The translations under genes and the position numbers were made by a program. A stretch of DNA of 32,221 nt from Acidimicrobiaceae bacterium (GTDB lineage Bacteria; Actinomycetota; Acidimicrobiia; Acidimicrobiales; UBA8190). The stretch lies in assembly GCA_003151955.1 (NCBI GenBank), contig PLZB01000082.1:1-32221 (forward strand), read 5' to 3'. Numbering within the stretch: the first letter of the stretch is position 1; every line of letters begins with the position of its first letter. Shown one piece after another: positions 7,060-14,762 of this stretch. The notes beneath the pieces are model-generated. The model saw only the letters and a program-made list of their open reading frames with translations. It had not been told where the DNA came from and did no database searches.

Positions 7060-7110
7060 GGGACTATCGAACCCCAGCTGCAAAGCCTGTCATCACGGGA
7101 GGAGCGGGGC

Positions 7111-7350
7111 ATGGTCAATACGATGGCGGACATGACCAGGACCGAGTCACCGGGGGAATTCGAGGTGGGGACCCGGGTCGACGTCCGGAGCCGCTACGTC
7201 GGGGCCTGGTCCCGGGGCTTCGAGATCGCCGAGCGCCTCGACGACGGGGTCCGGGTCCGGCGGATGTCGGACGGGAGCCTCCTCCCCGACGTCTTCGACC
7301 TCGACGACATCCGGCCCGAGAAGCGCAAGCAGGGGATGTGGTGGTACTGA
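7111..7350 (+). CDS. conserved small protein, possible SH3/Tudor-like fold
   Basis: A 79-residue protein with a beta-rich core: 'FEVGTRVDVRSRYVGAWSRGFEIAE' followed by 'GVRVRRMSDGSLLPDVFDLDDIRPE'. It has a basic aromatic end, 'KRKQGMWWY'. This alternation resembles small SH3-like or Tudor-like barrels that bind nucleic acid or partner proteins, but I cannot name a family. The ATG at 7111 is well supported by GGGAGGAG at 7097-7104. Codon use matches the core genome. It is followed 29 bp later by the next gene. Confidence 0.72.
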   Translation: MVNTMADMTRTESPGEFEVGTRVDVRSRYVGAWSRGFEIAERLDDGVRVRRMSDGSLLPDVFDLDDIRPEKRKQGMWWY

Positions 7351-7366
7351 CCCGCTGAGGGCCTGC

Positions 7367-7372
7367 CACACT
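7367..7372 (+). promoter_or_regulatory. candidate -10 element for leaderless expression of 7380 gene
   Basis: CACACT lies seven bases before the GTG at 7380. It is one base from the TANNNT consensus, and the same CACACTGGGG block occurs before cutA. No Shine-Dalgarno sequence is obvious. Confidence 0.35.
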
Positions 7373-7379
7373 GGGGATC

Positions 7380-8381
7380 GTGGCCCGCCCGACGGCGATG
7401 GACGAGCAGTTCGTCCACCAGATCCCCGAGCTCCTCCCCGACGTCGCCAGCCGGAGCCCCCACTGGCGGGAGAGCTACTTCTTCGAGCTCCACCGTCCCG
7501 ACGCCCGGGGCGACGTCGTCTTCCTCACCATGGCCACCTACCCCTCCCGGGCGGCCCTCGACTCGATCCAGATGGGCCGGGTCGACGGGGAACAGCTCCT
7601 CGGCCTCCTGGGCCGGCCCGCCGACGGGGACCCCCACACCACCGACGTCGGGGGGGCCCGGGTCGAGATCGTCCGGCCCTTCGAGGAGATCCGGCTCTGG
7701 GCCGACCCCGACCGGGCCGCCATCGGCCTCGACCTGACCTTCCTGGCCCGGACCCTCCCCTACGGGCTCCGCCGAGGCACCATGCGGGCCGGCGACGACG
7801 TCGTCTGGGACCAGTCCCACATCCTCCAGTCCGGCACCTACACCGGGACCTACACCGTCGGGGGCGTCGCCCGGGAGGTCGACGGCTGGCTGGGCCAGCG
7901 GGACCACTCCTGGGGCATCCGGGACCACGGCCGCTGCCCCCTCTGGCTCTGGTTCCAGCTCCAGTTCGAGGACGGCTTCCTCGGGGTCTGGCACTGGGAG
8001 CTCCCGAACGGGGCCCACATCTACACTGACGGCTGCTGGGCCGGGACCGACCGCTCCGACCCCGTCCCCCTCGTCGGCTTCGACCACGACCTGGTCTGGA
8101 CCGGTCCCGACGGGACCCCCGCCCCCTACGGCCCCGACGGCTCCGCCGTGGCCGGTCTCCGGGGCACCGCCACCTTCACCCTCGAGGGAGGGAGGCGGGT
8201 CACCGTCGAGGCCGAGGGGACCTTCGACCGCCCCTACGAGCCCTTCCACCGGGGCGGCCTCAGCCAGATGCGGGTCCGGGCCGACGACGGCCGGGAGGGG
8301 ACCGCCATCTACGAGGTCACCGGGGCCCGCCACCACCGCTACTTCCCCGACACCCGGGTCGAGGGCACCCTCCCCTGGTGA
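7380..8381 (+). CDS. CrtC/AttH-like lipocalin-fold protein (DUF7064/DUF7065 type)
   Basis: A 333-residue protein rich in Trp, Tyr and beta-strand patterns. The segment 'GWLGQRDHSWGIRDHGRCP' and the 'WHWELPNGAHIYTDG' region resemble proteins related to hydroxyneurosporene synthase CrtC, which in actinobacteria often lie beside APH-type kinases and lipid or steroid genes. No signal peptide is seen. The role may be binding or hydration of a hydrophobic substrate; this is inference from the fold. The GTG start at 7380 has an upstream -10-like element. The stop overlaps the next gene as GTGA, so the two are one transcription unit. Confidence 0.65.
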   Translation: MARPTAMDEQFVHQIPELLPDVASRSPHWRESYFFELHRPDARGDVVFLTMATYPSRAALDSIQMGRVDGEQLLGLLGRPADGDPHTTDVGGARVEIVRPFEEIRLWADPDRAAIGLDLTFLARTLPYGLRRGTMRAGDDVVWDQSHILQSGTYTGTYTVGGVAREVDGWLGQRDHSWGIRDHGRCPLWLWFQLQFEDGFLGVWHWELPNGAHIYTDGCWAGTDRSDPVPLVGFDHDLVWTGPDGTPAPYGPDGSAVAGLRGTATFTLEGGRRVTVEAEGTFDRPYEPFHRGGLSQMRVRADDGREGTAIYEVTGARHHRYFPDTRVEGTLPW

Positions 8382-9469
8382 CGGCGGCCCTCCCCCACCC
8401 CGACCACCCCGACGGGCTCACCCCGGCCTGGCTGACCGCCGCCCTCCGGGACTCGGGCCGGCTCGAGGCCGGGACCGCCGTCACCGCCGTCGAGGTCACT
8501 TCCGTCGGGACCGGCCAGATGAGCGACAGCCTCCGCCTCCGGCTCTCCTACGACCGGGACACCGGGGCCCCCGCCAGCCTGATCGCCAAGCTCCCCTCCA
8601 CCGACGGGGCCACCCGGGCCACCGCCCTCGCCCTCGGCTCCTACGAGAACGAGGTCCGCTTCTACCAGGAGCTCGCCCCCCGGCTCCCCGTCCGGACCCC
8701 CGTCGTCCACCTGGCCTGGATCGACCCGGCCACGGCCTCCTTCGTCCTCCTCCTCGAGGACCTGGCCCCGGCCCGGGCCGGGGACCAGCTGGCCGGCTGC
8801 TCCCCCGCCGAGGCCGCCGTCGCCCTCCGGGAGCTCGTGAACCTCCACGCCCCCCGCTGGGACGACTCCACCCTGGCCGACCTCCCCTGGCTCCACCGGG
8901 ACCCCGAGGCCGGCCGCCAGTTCCTCCTCATGCTCCTCCCCGGATGCTGGGACGGCTTCCGGGACCGCTACCGGGACGACCTCGGCCCCGAGGTCCACGA
9001 GGCCGGCGACGCCCTCTTCGCCCACCTCGAGGCCTACCTCCTGGCCGACACCGCCCCCTGGACCGTCGCCCACGGGGACTACCGCCTCGACAACCTCCTC
9101 TTCGACCCCGACCCCGACCGGCCCGGGGTGACCGTCGTCGACTGGCAGACCGTCACCCACGGCCCCGGCCTCTCCGACGTCGCCTACCTCCTCGGCGCCG
9201 GCCTCGACCCCGCCGTCCGCCCGACGGTCGAGGAGGGCCTCGTCCGGGACTACCACGCCGGCCTCCTCGGAGCCGGGGTGGCCGGCTACGACTGGGACCG
9301 CTGCTGGGCTGACTACCGCCGGGGGACCTGGGCCGGTCTCGTCATGGCCGTCGCCGCCAGCATGCTCGTGGAGCGGACCGACCGGGGCGACCTCATGTTC
9401 CTGACCATGGCCGCCCGCCACTCCCGCCACGCCCTCGATCTCGAGGCCGCCGCCGTGATCGGGACCTGA
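8378..9469 (+). CDS. APH/ACAD10-type phosphotransferase
   Basis: A 363-residue kinase of the aminoglycoside phosphotransferase/choline kinase superfamily. The catalytic loop is 'HGDYRLDNLLF' (H232 to F242, with the catalytic Asp D234) and the metal-binding motif is 'VVDWQT' (D255). 'LIAKLP' near residue 70 supplies the ATP-binding Lys. Homologous proteins phosphorylate small hydroxylated molecules, in some cases hydroxyacyl-CoAs, and many actinobacterial members are not resistance enzymes. The GTG start overlaps the stop of the CrtC-like gene, so the two probably act on the same substrate. It is convergent with the lipoprotein gene, 6 bp away. Confidence 0.82.
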   Translation: MTAALPHPDHPDGLTPAWLTAALRDSGRLEAGTAVTAVEVTSVGTGQMSDSLRLRLSYDRDTGAPASLIAKLPSTDGATRATALALGSYENEVRFYQELAPRLPVRTPVVHLAWIDPATASFVLLLEDLAPARAGDQLAGCSPAEAAVALRELVNLHAPRWDDSTLADLPWLHRDPEAGRQFLLMLLPGCWDGFRDRYRDDLGPEVHEAGDALFAHLEAYLLADTAPWTVAHGDYRLDNLLFDPDPDRPGVTVVDWQTVTHGPGLSDVAYLLGAGLDPAVRPTVEEGLVRDYHAGLLGAGVAGYDWDRCWADYRRGTWAGLVMAVAASMLVERTDRGDLMFLTMAARHSRHALDLEAAAVIGT

Positions 9470-9475
9470 GCCCGG

Positions 9476-11032
9476 TCAGCCCTCAGGCGACGCCCCCGAC
9501 AGGGGCAGGCTGAGGGTGGCCTGGGCGACCGTGACCGAGCCGTTGGCGGCCTGGGCGAAGAAGAGGTCCGAGGCGTCGGTGAGCTGGAGCTCGAGCGTCG
9601 AACCCGGGGTGACGGCCCAGGAGATGTCGTTGAGGGAGACGCTGGTGGTGTGGGTGGCCCCGTCGAGGACCAACGGGACGGCGGTGGCCTGGCTGTCGAC
9701 GACGAGGTTGGTGGAGGTGTCGACGAGCTGGGCGAAGACCGGGGTGTCGGCCACGGAGGCCGTCCCCTGGTAGGTGACCGTCAGCTGGGGCGCCCCCGCC
9801 ACCTCGGCCGCCGCCGCCGGGGCCGGGACGGCGATGTTCAGGGCGTTCGAGGCCGGGGTGGCCTCGACCCCGAAGAAGCCGGAGGAGTCCGTGGTGCTGA
9901 TCGAGAGGTGGCCGCTCCCGCTGGCCGTGAGCGCTCCCGCCGGGGCCGGGGGGAAGGCCGGGGCCGAGTTCCAGGTCCCGGTCTGGTCGAGGTACTCGAA
10001 GGCGGGGCCGGTGGAGACCTGGGCTCCCTTCAGGTACTTGTCCAGGAAGGCCATCTCGACGTTGACGACATGGCCGGCGGGGCCACTCGGGACAGTGCAG
10101 ATCCCATGTCCCCCGCAGTACCACATCATCTTGACCGGGGTCCCCGCCGCGGCCAGGAGCTGCTCGTTGGCGACGTCCTGGGCCAGGGGGAAGAGAGTGT
10201 CGGCCGTCCCCCCCAGGAGGAGGGTCGGGGTCGTGATCTGGCTGACCCGGCCGAGGGGGCTGGCCGCATCGCCGTAGGAGATGTCGCTGGGGGAGGCCAC
10301 CCCCGAGGTGAGGTCGTTGGTGCAGGTCGAGGTGAGGGCGGGGGCGTACTTGGCCCCGACGACGTTCCCGATGGTGCAGAGGAGACTCCCCCAGCCGGAC
10401 TTCACGACCCCGTTCGGGTCGAGGCTCCCCATGAGGGAGTTCCAGGCCATGTTGGGCTCGATGACGGCGATCCGGTGGTCGTTGATGGCGGCCGAGATCT
10501 GGTCCCCCCCGCCGTAGCTGACGCCCGTCATCCCCACCACCGGGTCGTTCGGGCCCTTGAGCTCGGCGGCCGGCTGGGTGGCCACCCAGTCGATGATGGC
10601 GCTGACGTCGCGGCCCTCGTAGGCGGGGCTGTCCAGGTTGACCTGGCCCCCCGAGTTGTACCAGCCCCGGTTGTCCCAGGTGACCACGTTGTAGCCGGCT
10701 GCGTTCAGGGTCTGGGGCCCGACCAGGGCCGCCCCCACCGACTGGGAGCCGATGGTGATCTGGTCGACCGTCCCGATGCTGGCCGAGTAGCCCCCGGCTC
10801 CCCAACCCGACCCCTCGAGGACGGTCGGGGCGTTCTGGCCCACGGCCAGGTTGGTGGCCGGGTAGAAGTTGACGGCCAACCCGACCCCGTCGAAGGAGGT
10901 GACCGTCGTCGTCACCGTCGGGTAGAGCTGGGGTGGCGGGAAGGGACTGGTGCTGCAGCCGGCTGCGACCAGACCCACCGCCAGCACGACACAGGCGAGC
11001 GCACCGCTCCGCCGCGAGAGAAGCTTCCCCAT
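9476..11032 (-). CDS. lipoprotein CocE/NonD-type alpha/beta hydrolase (X-Pro dipeptidyl-peptidase family)
   Basis: A 518-residue secreted hydrolase. The N-terminus is a lipoprotein signal: 'MGKLLSRRSG', a hydrophobic run and 'LVAAGC' with C26 as the lipidated residue. The catalytic domain follows, with nucleophile S172 in 'GVSYGGG', Asp D278 in 'GGTADTLFPL' and His H309 in 'CGGHG'. The last 200 residues are beta-rich and fit the C-terminal domain of X-Pro dipeptidyl-peptidases. It probably cleaves peptides or esters outside the membrane. The start ATG at 11032 has a GGGGG ribosome-binding site upstream. It is a single gene. Confidence 0.85.
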   Translation of the reverse strand: MGKLLSRRSGALACVVLAVGLVAAGCSTSPFPPPQLYPTVTTTVTSFDGVGLAVNFYPATNLAVGQNAPTVLEGSGWGAGGYSASIGTVDQITIGSQSVGAALVGPQTLNAAGYNVVTWDNRGWYNSGGQVNLDSPAYEGRDVSAIIDWVATQPAAELKGPNDPVVGMTGVSYGGGDQISAAINDHRIAVIEPNMAWNSLMGSLDPNGVVKSGWGSLLCTIGNVVGAKYAPALTSTCTNDLTSGVASPSDISYGDAASPLGRVSQITTPTLLLGGTADTLFPLAQDVANEQLLAAAGTPVKMMWYCGGHGICTVPSGPAGHVVNVEMAFLDKYLKGAQVSTGPAFEYLDQTGTWNSAPAFPPAPAGALTASGSGHLSISTTDSSGFFGVEATPASNALNIAVPAPAAAAEVAGAPQLTVTYQGTASVADTPVFAQLVDTSTNLVVDSQATAVPLVLDGATHTTSVSLNDISWAVTPGSTLELQLTDASDLFFAQAANGSVTVAQATLSLPLSGASPEG

Positions 11033-11171
11033 CAGACTGCCCCCAGTCCATCCCCGGCTGGTTCGATGCTCGAACCGTCCCCCCGGCGGATGTCTCCGCG
11101 AACCTACCCGTCGGTAACTCCCCAGGTCAACCGACCTTTCTGAGCGTGGCTGACCCGATTCGGAGAGTGAC

Positions 11172-11459
11172 CTACCCGCCCAGGGCCTCGATGAAGTCGT
11201 CGATGGGGATCGCCGTCAGGGTCTTCGTCTTGAGGGTCCCCCGGGCCCCCAGGGTCACCGCCACCCGGGTCACCGTCTTCTCGTCGGGAGCCTCGAGGAT
11301 GGTGGCGAAGTCGTACTGCCCGAGGAGGGCCCATTGGGCCACCACCTTGGCCCCCATGGCCGCCACCTCGTCGTTCACCTGCTTCAACCGACCCGGGTTC
11401 TCGGCCAGGGTGGCCATGCCGTCGGGGCCGAGCGTCGAGAGCATCAGGAATGTCGCCAT
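11172..11459 (-). CDS. GYD-domain protein
   Basis: A 95-residue protein of the GYD family (ferredoxin-like alpha/beta dimers). It shows 'FLMLSTLGPDGMATLAENPGR', the family motif 'WALLGQYDFATILEAPDE' and a final 'TLTAIPIDDFIEAL'. Function is not established for the family. The ATG at 11459 is preceded by a TACCGT -10 element and no Shine-Dalgarno, consistent with a leaderless mRNA. The 139 bp between it and the lipoprotein start (11033-11171) hold no gene. Confidence 0.85.
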   Translation of the reverse strand: MATFLMLSTLGPDGMATLAENPGRLKQVNDEVAAMGAKVVAQWALLGQYDFATILEAPDEKTVTRVAVTLGARGTLKTKTLTAIPIDDFIEALGG

Positions 11460-11465
11460 GGCTGC

Positions 11466-11471
11466 ACGGTA
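11466..11471 (-). promoter_or_regulatory. -10 element, leaderless GYD gene
   Basis: On the minus strand TACCGT is followed by six bases and then the ATG at 11459, the spacing expected if transcription starts at the start codon. Confidence 0.45.
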
Positions 11472-11550
11472 GTTGAAGGTAGTCCGGGAAGCTCAGACGG
11501 ATCTGGCCCGTTCGCAACCCGGGGTGTTTCCGCGGAAACGTCCCCGGACG

Positions 11551-12417
11551 TCAGGCCAGCCGGAACCGGGCCTCGGGACGGCCGACGACCCCCAGCCCCT
11601 CGACGGCCATGACCCAGCCCGCCTCGGGGGCCGGCGGGGCCTCCTCCCCGAGGTTCAGGGCGATCGAGGTCAGGAAGAGCCGATCGAGTCCAGGCCCCCC
11701 GAAGGTCACGTCGCTCGGGTTGGCCATCGGGAGCTCGACCACCCGGTCCAGGCCGTCTTCCGTGAACCGGGCCAGGGCCCCCCGACCGAGGACGCAGCTC
11801 CAGACTCCGCCGTCGGCGTCGGCCGTGGCCCCGTCCGGGGCGCCCCCGAGAGGGGCATGGTCCCCGAGGACCCGCCGCTCCCCCACCGTCCCGGCGGCTC
11901 CGTCGTAGGGGTAGCGGTAGACGACCCCGACCGGGGTGTCGGCCAGGACCAGGGTGGTCTCCCCTCCGAGCTCAGCGACCAGGGGGCCGTTGGTGTTGGC
12001 GATGTCGTCGTCGAGGAGCCGCCAGCCCTCGAGGGCCGAGAACCACCAGACCGATCCCGGGGCCGGACCCAGGTTGAGGGTCCCCGTGACGAGGTTCCCC
12101 GAGCCGTCGGCGTTGGCGTCGTTGGCCCGGCCCCCCATCCCCTCCGGGTAGGGCGCCAGGAGCTCCGTCGTCCCCGCATCGGAATCGACCACGTGGAGGC
12201 CGTCGGCGAGGCAGACCACCAGCCGGTGATCCTCCGTGAGGACGACCCCGGTGGCCATGGAGGGGAGCGCCATCGTCTCGAGAGGCGGCTCCCCGGCCTC
12301 CAGCCAGTGGAGGCACTGGCCCATGCAGTCGACCAGGTAGAGCCGGTCCCGGCGGTCGTCCCACCGGAGGCTCTCCCCCCAGGGCACCATGAATTCACCG
12401 ATCCGGGTCAGCTCCAT
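11551..12417 (-). CDS. SMP-30/gluconolactonase-like beta-propeller protein
   Basis: A 288-residue six-bladed beta-propeller of the SMP-30/gluconolactonase/LRE family, which hydrolyses sugar or other lactones with one divalent metal. Ligand positions are visible: E15 in 'WGESLRW', N143 in 'ANTNGPLV' and D195 in 'GAPDGATADADGGVW'. The substrate-contact residue N99 lies in 'GRANDANADGSGNL'. Length is typical. A TACCCT -10 element lies at 12445-12450 on the minus strand, which would give a short leader, and a G-rich ribosome-binding site precedes the ATG at 12417. The natural substrate cannot be told. Confidence 0.88.
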   Translation of the reverse strand: MELTRIGEFMVPWGESLRWDDRRDRLYLVDCMGQCLHWLEAGEPPLETMALPSMATGVVLTEDHRLVVCLADGLHVVDSDAGTTELLAPYPEGMGGRANDANADGSGNLVTGTLNLGPAPGSVWWFSALEGWRLLDDDIANTNGPLVAELGGETTLVLADTPVGVVYRYPYDGAAGTVGERRVLGDHAPLGGAPDGATADADGGVWSCVLGRGALARFTEDGLDRVVELPMANPSDVTFGGPGLDRLFLTSIALNLGEEAPPAPEAGWVMAVEGLGVVGRPEARFRLA

Positions 12418-12621
12418 CCCCCCATCCTGCCCCCCGGTGACGCGAGGGTAGGGAGAGCCACCATCGCGGCGTTTGTGGGAACTTGCGGCACGGTCGACAC
12501 GGAGCAGGGCTCGAGGCGCTGGGAGCGGCCGTCCCTCGGCAAGGGTCTCCCAATCCCTGCCGGATGAGCGAGGCCGCTCCGATAAGCTTCTGTTGTTACC
12601 GAATGGCGGAAGGAGCGGAGC

Positions 12622-13408
12622 TTGCTATTCTTTGTTGACGAGTCTTTTCAAACGCTGGGCGGACAACAGGTTGGCGCCCTCGGGGCAATCGCGATACAGG
12701 CTGAGAACTACAACAAATTCTGCAACACCATCTATCGGGCCAAGCGGGACCTGCTTGGGGCATCTGAACTTCAGCACAAGGAGCTAAAGGGGAACACCTG
12801 TCTCACGAAGGCTCAGTTCCATCGATTGGAGAAGTCCGGAAACTCGCCGCTATTGGACACGGTCGACGCCCTCGTCTCCAGCCTGGTTGAGTGTGAAGCG
12901 ACCGTATTCGGCCTCTGGACGTCGAAGCCCGAGCTCCTCAGCCTGCACAAGGTAGCGACCACTACACAGCTCACTGTTCCATATATCAAACTCCTGCACT
13001 ACTTTGCCCTTTGCCCATCTGGTCCGATTCAAATCTCGGGGCCACCTGGGTGCCCTCTTTCTCGACCAACTCGGTCATGCCGAGGATATGCATGCCGCTT
13101 GCACGATCTCAAACTACCTCTCCAGACCCAAGGGAAGCGCGTGGCTTCGCTCGTACTTGTTGCAAGTCCCCCACTACACACACAGCGCCGTTAGCCCCGG
13201 TCTACAGGCCGCCGACCTTGTAGCCTATTTGATGGCTCAGCAGGCCAACAGTGACCAGCGACCTGAACTCAAGCCCTGGTGGGACCGCTTCAACGCACTG
13301 GCGTGGTATCAGCACGGACGGACGGGTTCCGGTGCCCCCGAGCTGAGACGCACCACGGGCGAACTCGCGGGGCTCACGTGGCGCACCGGAACCGTCTCGC
13401 CCTCATAA
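12622..13408 (+). pseudogene. DUF3800 family protein, frameshifted
   Basis: Two adjoining frames together make one DUF3800 protein of about 260 residues. Frame one starts at TTG 12622 behind an AAGGAG ribosome-binding site (12610-12615) with 'LLFFVDES', the family's opening Asp motif, and runs to 'IKLLHYFAL' near 13008. Frame two picks up with 'AHLVRFKSRGHLGALFLD' and holds the second signature 'SPGLQAADLVAYLMAQQ'. One surplus base around 13003-13012 explains the shift. GC content is far below that of the neighbouring genes, so it was probably acquired by transfer. DUF3800 proteins resemble RNase H-like nucleases and are frequent in mobile and defence regions. Confidence 0.75.
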
Positions 13409-13420
13409 GAAGCGACCGGC

Positions 13421-13469
13421 GAGCCCGAAGGCTCTAAGCGGCGTATAGAAGCGACGCACCGGTCGTCGC
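13421..13469 (+). terminator. two consecutive hairpins downstream of the DUF3800 gene
   Basis: GAGCC (13421-13425), loop CGAA, GGCTC (13430-13434) is a perfect stem 12 bp after the stop codon. A second perfect stem, GCGACG/CGTCGC, follows at 13451-13469. They probably end transcription of the broken gene before cutA. The rest of 13409-13555 has no other recognisable content. Confidence 0.45.
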
Positions 13470-13555
13470 ATCCAATCTACCGGAAGCGCGCCGACGAACT
13501 CAACACCCGTGACTGGCGCCCTGCTCTCGGGTCAACAGCCTGGGCTCTCCTGGGC

Positions 13556-13561
13556 CACACT
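13556..13561 (+). promoter_or_regulatory. candidate -10 element, leaderless cutA
   Basis: CACACT followed by GGGGCC and the ATG at 13568. It has the same sequence and spacing class as the element before the gene at 7380. It departs from TANNNT at its first base. Confidence 0.35.
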
Positions 13562-13567
13562 GGGGCC

Positions 13568-13891
13568 ATGGCCGGTCACTACGAGCTCAAGGTCACCACC
13601 CCCACCGACGTCGAGGCCGCCGCCCTCGGGGAGGCCGCCCTCGGGGCCCGGCTGGCCGCCTGCTTCCAGATCTCCGGACCGATCAGCTCGACCTACCGCT
13701 GGCGGGGCGAGGTCGAGCAGTCCACCGAGTGGCTCCTGACCCTCAAGACGGCCGCCGACTGCCTCAACGCCGCCATGGACCTGGTCCGGTCCCTCCACTC
13801 CTACGAGCTCCCCGAGATCATCGCCCTCCCCATCGAGGCCGGCAGTCCCGACTACCTGGACTGGATCACGGCCGAGACGAGGCCGGGCTGA
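13568..13891 (+). CDS. cutA: divalent-cation tolerance protein CutA
   Basis: A 107-residue trimeric CutA1 protein. The family pattern is plain: 'EAALGARLAACFQISGPISSTYRWRGEVEQSTEWLLTLKT' (quoted here only to identify the region, residues 18-57) followed by 'LHSYELPEIIALPIEAGSPDYLDWI'. Confidence 0.5.
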   Translation: MAGHYELKVTTPTDVEAAALGEAALGARLAACFQISGPISSTYRWRGEVEQSTEWLLTLKTAADCLNAAMDLVRSLHSYELPEIIALPIEAGSPDYLDWITAETRPG

Positions 13892-14354
13892 GCCACTCGT
13901 CGAGCCGCTCGTAGGACTCGATCATGCCGCCCTCCATCCCGTTGGCGATGTGGGCGTCCCGGGTCTCCAGGGTCGGGTGGAGGGTCCGGCTCCCGATCAT
14001 GGTCCCCCCGTCGACGGGGGCGAAGGTCACGGTGTCGACGGCCTCACCGTCGGGGAAACCCTCGAAGGCGAAGGTCATGACGAGGCGCTGCGGAGGATCG
14101 ACCTCCCGGTAGCCCCCGTGGAAGGCGAACTCCCTGCCGTCGGGGGCCCGCTGGACGAACCGGTAGCTCCCCCCGACCCGGAGGTCGATCTCGCAGACGA
14201 CGAGCTCGAGGTGCCGGGGACCCCACCAGTGCCGAAGGCCCTCCGCCGTGGTGAACGCCTCGAAGACCAGGGCCGGGGGGGCCTTCACGAACCGGCGCAT
14301 CTCCATGACGGGCTCATCGACGGGGATGGTGAGGTCGAGATCGGTCCTGGTCAT
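13866..14354 (-). CDS. SRPBCC/AHSA1-domain protein
   Basis: A 162-residue START-like protein of the AHSA1 group. Landmarks are 'VFEAFTTAEGLRHWWGPRHLE' early on, 'GGSYRFVQRAPDG' and 'FHGGYREVDPPQRLVMTF' in the middle, and a C-terminal helix 'GMEGGMIESYERLDEWL'. Such proteins form a hydrophobic pocket, and their ligands are mostly unknown. The gene overlaps the upstream ArsR-type regulator as ATGA, the standard ArsR-SRPBCC arrangement in actinobacteria. Its 3' end overlaps the convergent cutA by 26 bp. Confidence 0.88.
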   Translation of the reverse strand: MTRTDLDLTIPVDEPVMEMRRFVKAPPALVFEAFTTAEGLRHWWGPRHLELVVCEIDLRVGGSYRFVQRAPDGREFAFHGGYREVDPPQRLVMTFAFEGFPDGEAVDTVTFAPVDGGTMIGSRTLHPTLETRDAHIANGMEGGMIESYERLDEWLSPASSRP

Positions 14355-14728
14355 GATGGTTCCTCCTCCTTCTGGAGCTCCTCCAGGTAGTCGTCGAGTC
14401 GTTCGAAGCTCTCCTCCCAGAACTCCCGGTAGGAGCCGAGCCAGTCGGAGACGTCCCGGAGCCGTCGCGCCTCGAGCCGGCAGAACCGCTGCCGGGCCTG
14501 CCGGTGCCGGGAGATGAGCCCGGCCCCCTCGAGCACCTTCAGGTGCTTCGAGACGGCCGGTTGGCTCATGGCGAAGGGGCTTCCCACCTCGGCCACGGCC
14601 GCCTCCCCCGCCGCCAGCCGGGCCAGGATGGCCCGCCGGGTCGGGTCGGCCAGGGCGGCGAAGGCCCGGTCCAGCTCGTCTTCCGACAGCACCGCCGCCT
14701 CCGACACCTCAGACTGACTCATAACCAT
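14351..14728 (-). CDS. ArsR-family winged-helix regulator
   Basis: A 125-residue ArsR/SmtB-type repressor. 'AFAALADPTRRAILARLAAGE' is the classic opening, 'PFAMSQPAVSKHLKVLEGAGL' the recognition helix-turn-helix, and 'SRHRQARQRFCRLEARRL' the wing. No metal-binding Cys cluster is present, so it belongs to the non-metal branch that usually precedes an SRPBCC gene. The start is ATG 14728 or ATG 14722. Both lie within a 16-bp palindrome that probably is its own operator. The C-terminal helix 'EFWEESFERLDDYLEELQKE' would mediate dimerisation. Confidence 0.9.
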   Translation of the reverse strand: MVMSQSEVSEAAVLSEDELDRAFAALADPTRRAILARLAAGEAAVAEVGSPFAMSQPAVSKHLKVLEGAGLISRHRQARQRFCRLEARRLRDVSDWLGSYREFWEESFERLDDYLEELQKEEEPS

Positions 14729-14736
14729 ATGGTTAT
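14721..14736 (-). promoter_or_regulatory. palindromic operator over the ArsR start codon
   Basis: ATAACCATATGGTTAT is a perfect 16-bp palindrome and the most AT-rich spot for kilobases. It contains both candidate ATG codons of the regulator. Autorepression by the ArsR protein is the natural reading. The overlap with the start region suggests a leaderless or near-leaderless transcript. Confidence 0.65.
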
Positions 14737-14762
14737 CTATTGGCCGCCCGGAGTCAAGGGGC

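Noticed and set aside
13003..13015. Programmed ribosomal frameshift in the DUF3800 gene
   Set aside because: CTTTGC resembles the prfB-type slip site, but there is no stop codon at the slip point and no stimulatory ribosome-binding-like sequence. Decay or sequencing error is simpler.
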